Assembly: GCA_031269065.1 (NCBI GenBank)
Contig: JAIRWJ010000006.1
Span: 1-9,200 of the forward strand
Direction: 5' to 3'
From: Rickettsiales bacterium
GTDB lineage: Bacteria; Pseudomonadota; Alphaproteobacteria; Rickettsiales; UBA1997
Length of the DNA stretch: 9,200 bases
Position numbers and translations under genes: made by a program. Below the pieces are notes generated by a model, which was not told where the DNA came from, did no database searches, and was given only the letters and a program-made list of their open reading frames with translations. This document shows positions 6,500-9,200 of the stretch, piece after piece (positions within the stretch are counted from its first letter, which is position 1; each line of letters starts with the position of its first letter).

Positions 6500-7027
6500 C
6501 TAACTGTGAGATTTTGCCGGGTCCCCGCCAGCCCTACAAAGCCTTCCGAAAGTAAGGGTATGGTCGACAACCATTGTGGCTATTTTAGTTTTTGCAGCCT
6601 TTAGTTTTTTTGTTGTTTTCTTCAAAATTTTTTCATTGGCCTTCAGCGCGTTTTTACAAGTTATTAATTCCCTTGCGGGCTTCGCTGCTTTTGGTCTAAG
6701 TCTAATTTTCTCGTCAGGCTTAGCATACTTGAGTTTTTCCAGGATTTCATTCCCTCTGTCCAGCGCTTCTCTCTCTGAGAACGCCCTCAAATGTATAAGC
6801 TCCCATCATCTGTGTATATGGTCTCTAATATCATCTTTCCTCGTACCATAGACATAGGTTCCTCCCTAGAGGCATTGGGAACTATTTTCAGAAATACTCT
6901 ATCATCACTCCAAACACTATAGTTTTGCCTGCAGCACCTCTTCCCCTTTTTCCCCGATTCTCCTGACTCCAAAATAGCTTACATCCAGTTCAAACTCTCC
7001 AGCTTCCCTTTCACTCTTCTCTGGCAC
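6500..7027 (-). pseudogene. Frameshifted gene remnant, possibly YggU/DUF167 family
   Basis: Three minus-strand reading frames carry consecutive protein-like sequence. Piece one (7027-6917, from a GTG) includes AGEFELDVSYFGVRRIGEKG and stops at TAG 6919. Piece two, shifted near 6925 next to an A4 run, includes SVWSDDRVFLKIVPNAS and ends at TGA 6789. Piece three, shifted again near 6792, includes HLRAFSEREALDRGNEIL and KIRLRPKAAKPAREL and runs to TAG 6502. Pieces two and three follow the DUF167/YggU (UPF0235) order: a strand ending PNAS, then xLRAxxE, an A/G-N-E helix, and a final strand. YggU is a small protein of unknown function. The tail after residue 50 of piece three is Lys/Ala-rich low-complexity sequence. 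Two single-base changes would restore one frame, which fits decay; sequencing error is the alternative. The family call is tentative. Confidence 0.4.
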
Positions 7028-7064
7028 ACTATCACTAATGATAGCGTGCCAGAGAAGAGTGAAA
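7009..7064. repeat. Long near-perfect palindrome (26-bp arms)
   Basis: The arms 7009-7034 and 7039-7064 pair with a single mismatch (A/C on the plus strand, a G-U wobble in minus-strand RNA) around a 4-nt loop CTAA. No T run follows on either strand. It shares the core CTCTGGC/GCCAGAG with the hairpin after thrS. It covers the apparent GTG start of the broken gene at 6500-7027. It could be a bidirectional terminator, a cruciform-forming element or a member of a palindromic repeat family. Confidence 0.75.
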
Positions 7065-7608
7065 TATCTATTGATCGTGTTTCAATTAACATGTAGTAAT
7101 ATAGACGTCTTTGTAGAAGTTATATCAAGACAAAAACACTAGACTATTTGCCTAATTTTAAAATCTTGTGAATGACAGTATATCATAGCTAACCGGTTTA
7201 TTAGTAAATATAAGCTAGTCAAGCCCTTATGAAATAACTGGAATCAAAAAACACTCAATCAAAAAGTTAATTTTGCCTCAGAGATGTTTGGAGCTGTACA
7301 GTAAACGAGACTCCTAGAAATCACTACCTTTTAGTTTTCCAACATTGGACTGAGAGATGTACCGATAGTTCTAATTAAAAATTGTAAATTTAGGAACGAG
7401 ACAAGCCAATGGAAATGAAAAATAAAAAACCACACCATCCTCACTGCTACCCAAATAGCACAAGTATTTTTGCCTAACAAATACATATTGCTCCGAGTAA
7501 TTTTTCCAGATTTATCCAGCCAGGTAGAGGTATAGTCTGCAACAGAATAGCTCTTTATATTCTACCGAAACTACGGCCAAATGTTAATTCCGGGTTTTTT
7601 GACTGTTG
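7065..7608. other. Gene-poor stretch between the palindrome and the MORN gene
   Basis: I see no tRNA, repeat or recognisable gene in these 544 bases. The only frame of note is a 51-codon minus-strand ORF (7486-7331), listed separately. No clear hairpin terminator follows the MORN gene stop at 7609. Confidence 0.45.
7331..7486 (-). CDS. Very weak candidate small hydrophobic protein (51 aa)
   Basis: An ATG at 7486 is preceded by CGGAG with a 4-nt spacer and opens 51 codons to TAA 7333-7331. The product has a hydrophobic aromatic stretch (VWFFIFHFHWLVSFL) that could span a membrane, and a Lys near the N-terminus. Open frames of this length arise by chance in AT-rich DNA, and no promoter or homologue is evident. 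I list it only because start, ribosome binding site and hydrophobic segment coincide. Confidence 0.15.
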   Translation of the reverse strand: MYLLGKNTCAIWVAVRMVWFFIFHFHWLVSFLNLQFLIRTIGTSLSPMLEN

Positions 7609-9144
7609 TTATCTTGATTTAACCTTATCTTTTGAGACTAGGGTACTGTCAAGGGCCTTTATAGTTGCATTTATCTTCTTTATCTCCAATCTTTGATTAC
7701 TTTTTTTGATTGAATTGGATTTTGACAACCACCCAGCAAACCAATCAATTAGTCTTTGGTACCATCGCTTTTTTACCTCAACAACCATCGCCTGCGATAG
7801 TTCTTCTTTAAGCCTATTCCCAAGACTATGGAATATTTCTATTCTTGTCGTAATTTTTTTTGATTCTTTCTGCTCGCCATCTGGTCCATGTTCGATTTTA
7901 TTCTTCAGATCATCTATGTATTTCCTATTGATATTCTGTTTCGTTTTTTCATCAAATTGCACGCCAAATTCTTCCTCCCGGTCTCGGATTGCATTACCCA
8001 CTATGTGGGAAAATTCCTGGACCAGAAGCCTATCGTCTGTGAATTTTTTTATTCTACTTTCATTCTGTTCGGGATTGGAGGATAGTACACCCTTGAGCTC
8101 GTTTGGATTACTCAAATTTGCCAGTCCCAGAAGGCGATCTGCTTCCATGACTTCTTCTGGATCTAGAATACCTCCATTCGTAAGCGCTGAATCCTCCAGA
8201 ATCTGGCCAACAGCCTCTCCGAAAAAAGATCTAGCCTCACCAAAGGTTGTAATTCTCTCCTTATTCTCTATTCCTGCGGTTACATCAGCTATAACCCCTC
8301 TAGCAAATAGATCGTCAATATCATATATTTCATCCTCAGACAGCTGTCCAGCCAGACCATAGTCTATTCCAAAAGATCTCTCTATTTTCCCGCTTACGCC
8401 ATAGATATTATAAATTACCTGAGAGGATATTAGTTCGTCATTATTATACTGGAATTTTCTGTTGAGGATTACTCTTCTTTCCCCAATTGGTTCCGTTTGC
8501 TCTTTCTGTTTTTCTTTAATAATATTTCTTTCTCTGTCGTAAAATGCCCTTGACATCAGGAATTCTTCCATTTTTTTGCCTTTTGCATAAAATTGCTCCA
8601 CAATTGATCCATTGGGATATATATATTTTCCAGCACCATCTGTGTTGTTTTGTGTAAAATTACCTACATAGCGGTCGCCATTTGAGAATATCAACTCCCC
8701 ACTACCATGCTTCTCAGAATCTTTCCACTCGCCTTTGTAACAATAACTACCTGGGCACTCATATGTTCCCGTGCCCTCCATGTGGTTTTCTACAAAATCT
8801 CCTTCGTAGACATCACCATTCGGGAATATCAATTTACCATTGCCATGCATATTACCGTCTTTGAATTCCCCATCATAGCGTCCATTGTTCGAATCCATAA
8901 ATGTCCCGAAACCCTCAATGTGGCCATCTACAAAATCACCCTCATAGGAATTCCCATTTGCATATTCTATTTTACCCTTTCCATCTATGGCAATACTTCC
9001 ATGAAACCGGTTTTCATATTCACCAATGTAGACACCTTTCACATTTCCATATTCACAGTCTATCACTACTCTACGCTTCCCATTTGATGATGGTTCGAGT
9101 TCGGTCGGAATTCCAACTATTCTTATTTTTTTTTCTGTTTCCAT
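7609..9144 (-). CDS. MORN-repeat protein with unrecognised C-terminal region, possible secreted effector
   Basis: 511 aa from an ATG at 9144. Residues 39-181 are six MORN repeats beginning at Tyr39, 67, 90, 113, 136 and 159, for example YEGDFVDGHIEGFGTF and YKGEWKDSEKHGSGEL. Five start at exact 23-residue steps; the first has 5 extra residues. MORN arrays form beta-hairpin ribbons that in other proteins bind lipids or partner proteins. Residues 185-511 match no family I know; they are mostly charged and probably helical. Near the C-terminus, residues 458-473 (KKRWYQRLIDWFAGWL) look like an aromatic amphipathic helix able to touch membranes, followed by a Lys-rich tail. There is no Sec signal peptide or membrane-spanning segment. 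A Lys-rich C-terminus fits type IV secretion substrates, so a host-directed role is an inference only. The gene stands alone, its upstream sequence is very AT-rich with no clear Shine-Dalgarno, and the frame is intact. Confidence 0.9.
   Translation of the reverse strand: METEKKIRIVGIPTELEPSSNGKRRVVIDCEYGNVKGVYIGEYENRFHGSIAIDGKGKIEYANGNSYEGDFVDGHIEGFGTFMDSNNGRYDGEFKDGNMHGNGKLIFPNGDVYEGDFVENHMEGTGTYECPGSYCYKGEWKDSEKHGSGELIFSNGDRYVGNFTQNNTDGAGKYIYPNGSIVEQFYAKGKKMEEFLMSRAFYDRERNIIKEKQKEQTEPIGERRVILNRKFQYNNDELISSQVIYNIYGVSGKIERSFGIDYGLAGQLSEDEIYDIDDLFARGVIADVTAGIENKERITTFGEARSFFGEAVGQILEDSALTNGGILDPEEVMEADRLLGLANLSNPNELKGVLSSNPEQNESRIKKFTDDRLLVQEFSHIVGNAIRDREEEFGVQFDEKTKQNINRKYIDDLKNKIEHGPDGEQKESKKITTRIEIFHSLGNRLKEELSQAMVVEVKKRWYQRLIDWFAGWLSKSNSIKKSNQRLEIKKINATIKALDSTLVSKDKVKSR
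8602..9030 (-). repeat. MORN-encoding tandem repeat, about 69-bp unit
   Basis: Six units encode MORN repeats within the 511-aa gene. Five are in register at 69 bp; the first is 84 bp. The nucleotide copies have diverged, so the array looks old rather than freshly expanded. A seventh, degenerate unit may start near residue 182. Confidence 0.8.
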
Positions 9145-9200
9145 ATCATTTTCTTGGTATTTTATGTAATAAATATAGTATAAAAAATATTTATTTATAC

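Noticed and set aside
6576..6851. Plus-strand 91-codon very hydrophobic frame that looks like a membrane protein
   Set aside because: It is antisense to the Lys/Ala-rich and DUF167-like pieces; Lys codons read backwards give Phe, which explains the hydrophobicity. It has no ribosome binding site.
6468..7603. Identical GGTTTTTTGAC at 6468-6478 and 7593-7603, near the ends of two minus-strand genes
   Set aside because: It is eleven bases dominated by a T run; chance is sufficient in AT-rich DNA, and neither copy is attached to a convincing stem.
6092..7608. Hidden tRNA or other housekeeping RNA in the gene-poor region
   Set aside because: No GGTTCRA-type T-loop with paired acceptor arms, and no recognisable RNase P, tmRNA or SRP core motif, was found on either strand by eye.
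7706..8362. 218-codon plus-strand frame opposite the MORN gene C-terminal half
   Set aside because: It is Ser/Pro-rich shadow sequence with no start signals, and the opposite strand carries the complete 511-aa frame.

Overview
The window looks like a chromosomal segment of a host-associated, reductively evolving alphaproteobacterium of the Rickettsiales/Holosporales type. The placement is an inference. It rests on the alphaproteobacterial character of the threonyl-tRNA synthetase and release factor 1, the AT-rich sequence, the low coding density with decayed genes, and three eukaryotic-like genes (two Ser/Thr kinase-fold proteins and a MORN-repeat protein) of the kind intracellular bacteria use as effectors or regulators.

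Layout, left to right. (1) 1-2289, minus strand: a two-gene transcription unit with its own strong sigma70-like promoter. The promoter-proximal gene encodes a kinase-fold protein whose catalytic residues are lost (a predicted pseudokinase) and which has a basic/acidic helical tail. The second gene, cut by the left edge, encodes a paralogous kinase with every catalytic motif intact. (2) 2345-3570, minus strand: prfA (release factor 1), preceded by a 48-codon leader ORF that overlaps its start. (3) 3571-4090: divergent intergenic region holding promoters for prfA and thrS and a possible relic of a Phd-type antitoxin gene. (4) 4091-6043, plus strand: complete thrS, followed by a perfect 16-bp hairpin. 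(5) 6092-7608: about 1.5 kb with no intact recognisable gene. It contains a frameshifted, possibly YggU/DUF167-like pseudogene on the minus strand, a near-perfect 26-bp-arm palindrome, another inverted repeat and weak small ORFs. (6) 7609-9144, minus strand: a 511-residue protein with six N-terminal MORN repeats and a C-terminal region of about 310 residues that I do not recognise.

prfA and thrS are translation housekeeping genes with nothing unusual in their active sites. The most interesting part is the pseudokinase/kinase tandem. The two proteins align without gaps through the catalytic and Mg-binding loops, and only the first has lost the catalytic Asp, the DFG Asp and the glycine loop. 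The pseudokinase also seems to start at an ACG codon, placed 7 nt after a perfect Shine-Dalgarno and aligned with the GTG start of its partner. This suggests a regulator/enzyme pair made by duplication. I see no tRNA, rRNA, CRISPR array or insertion sequence.
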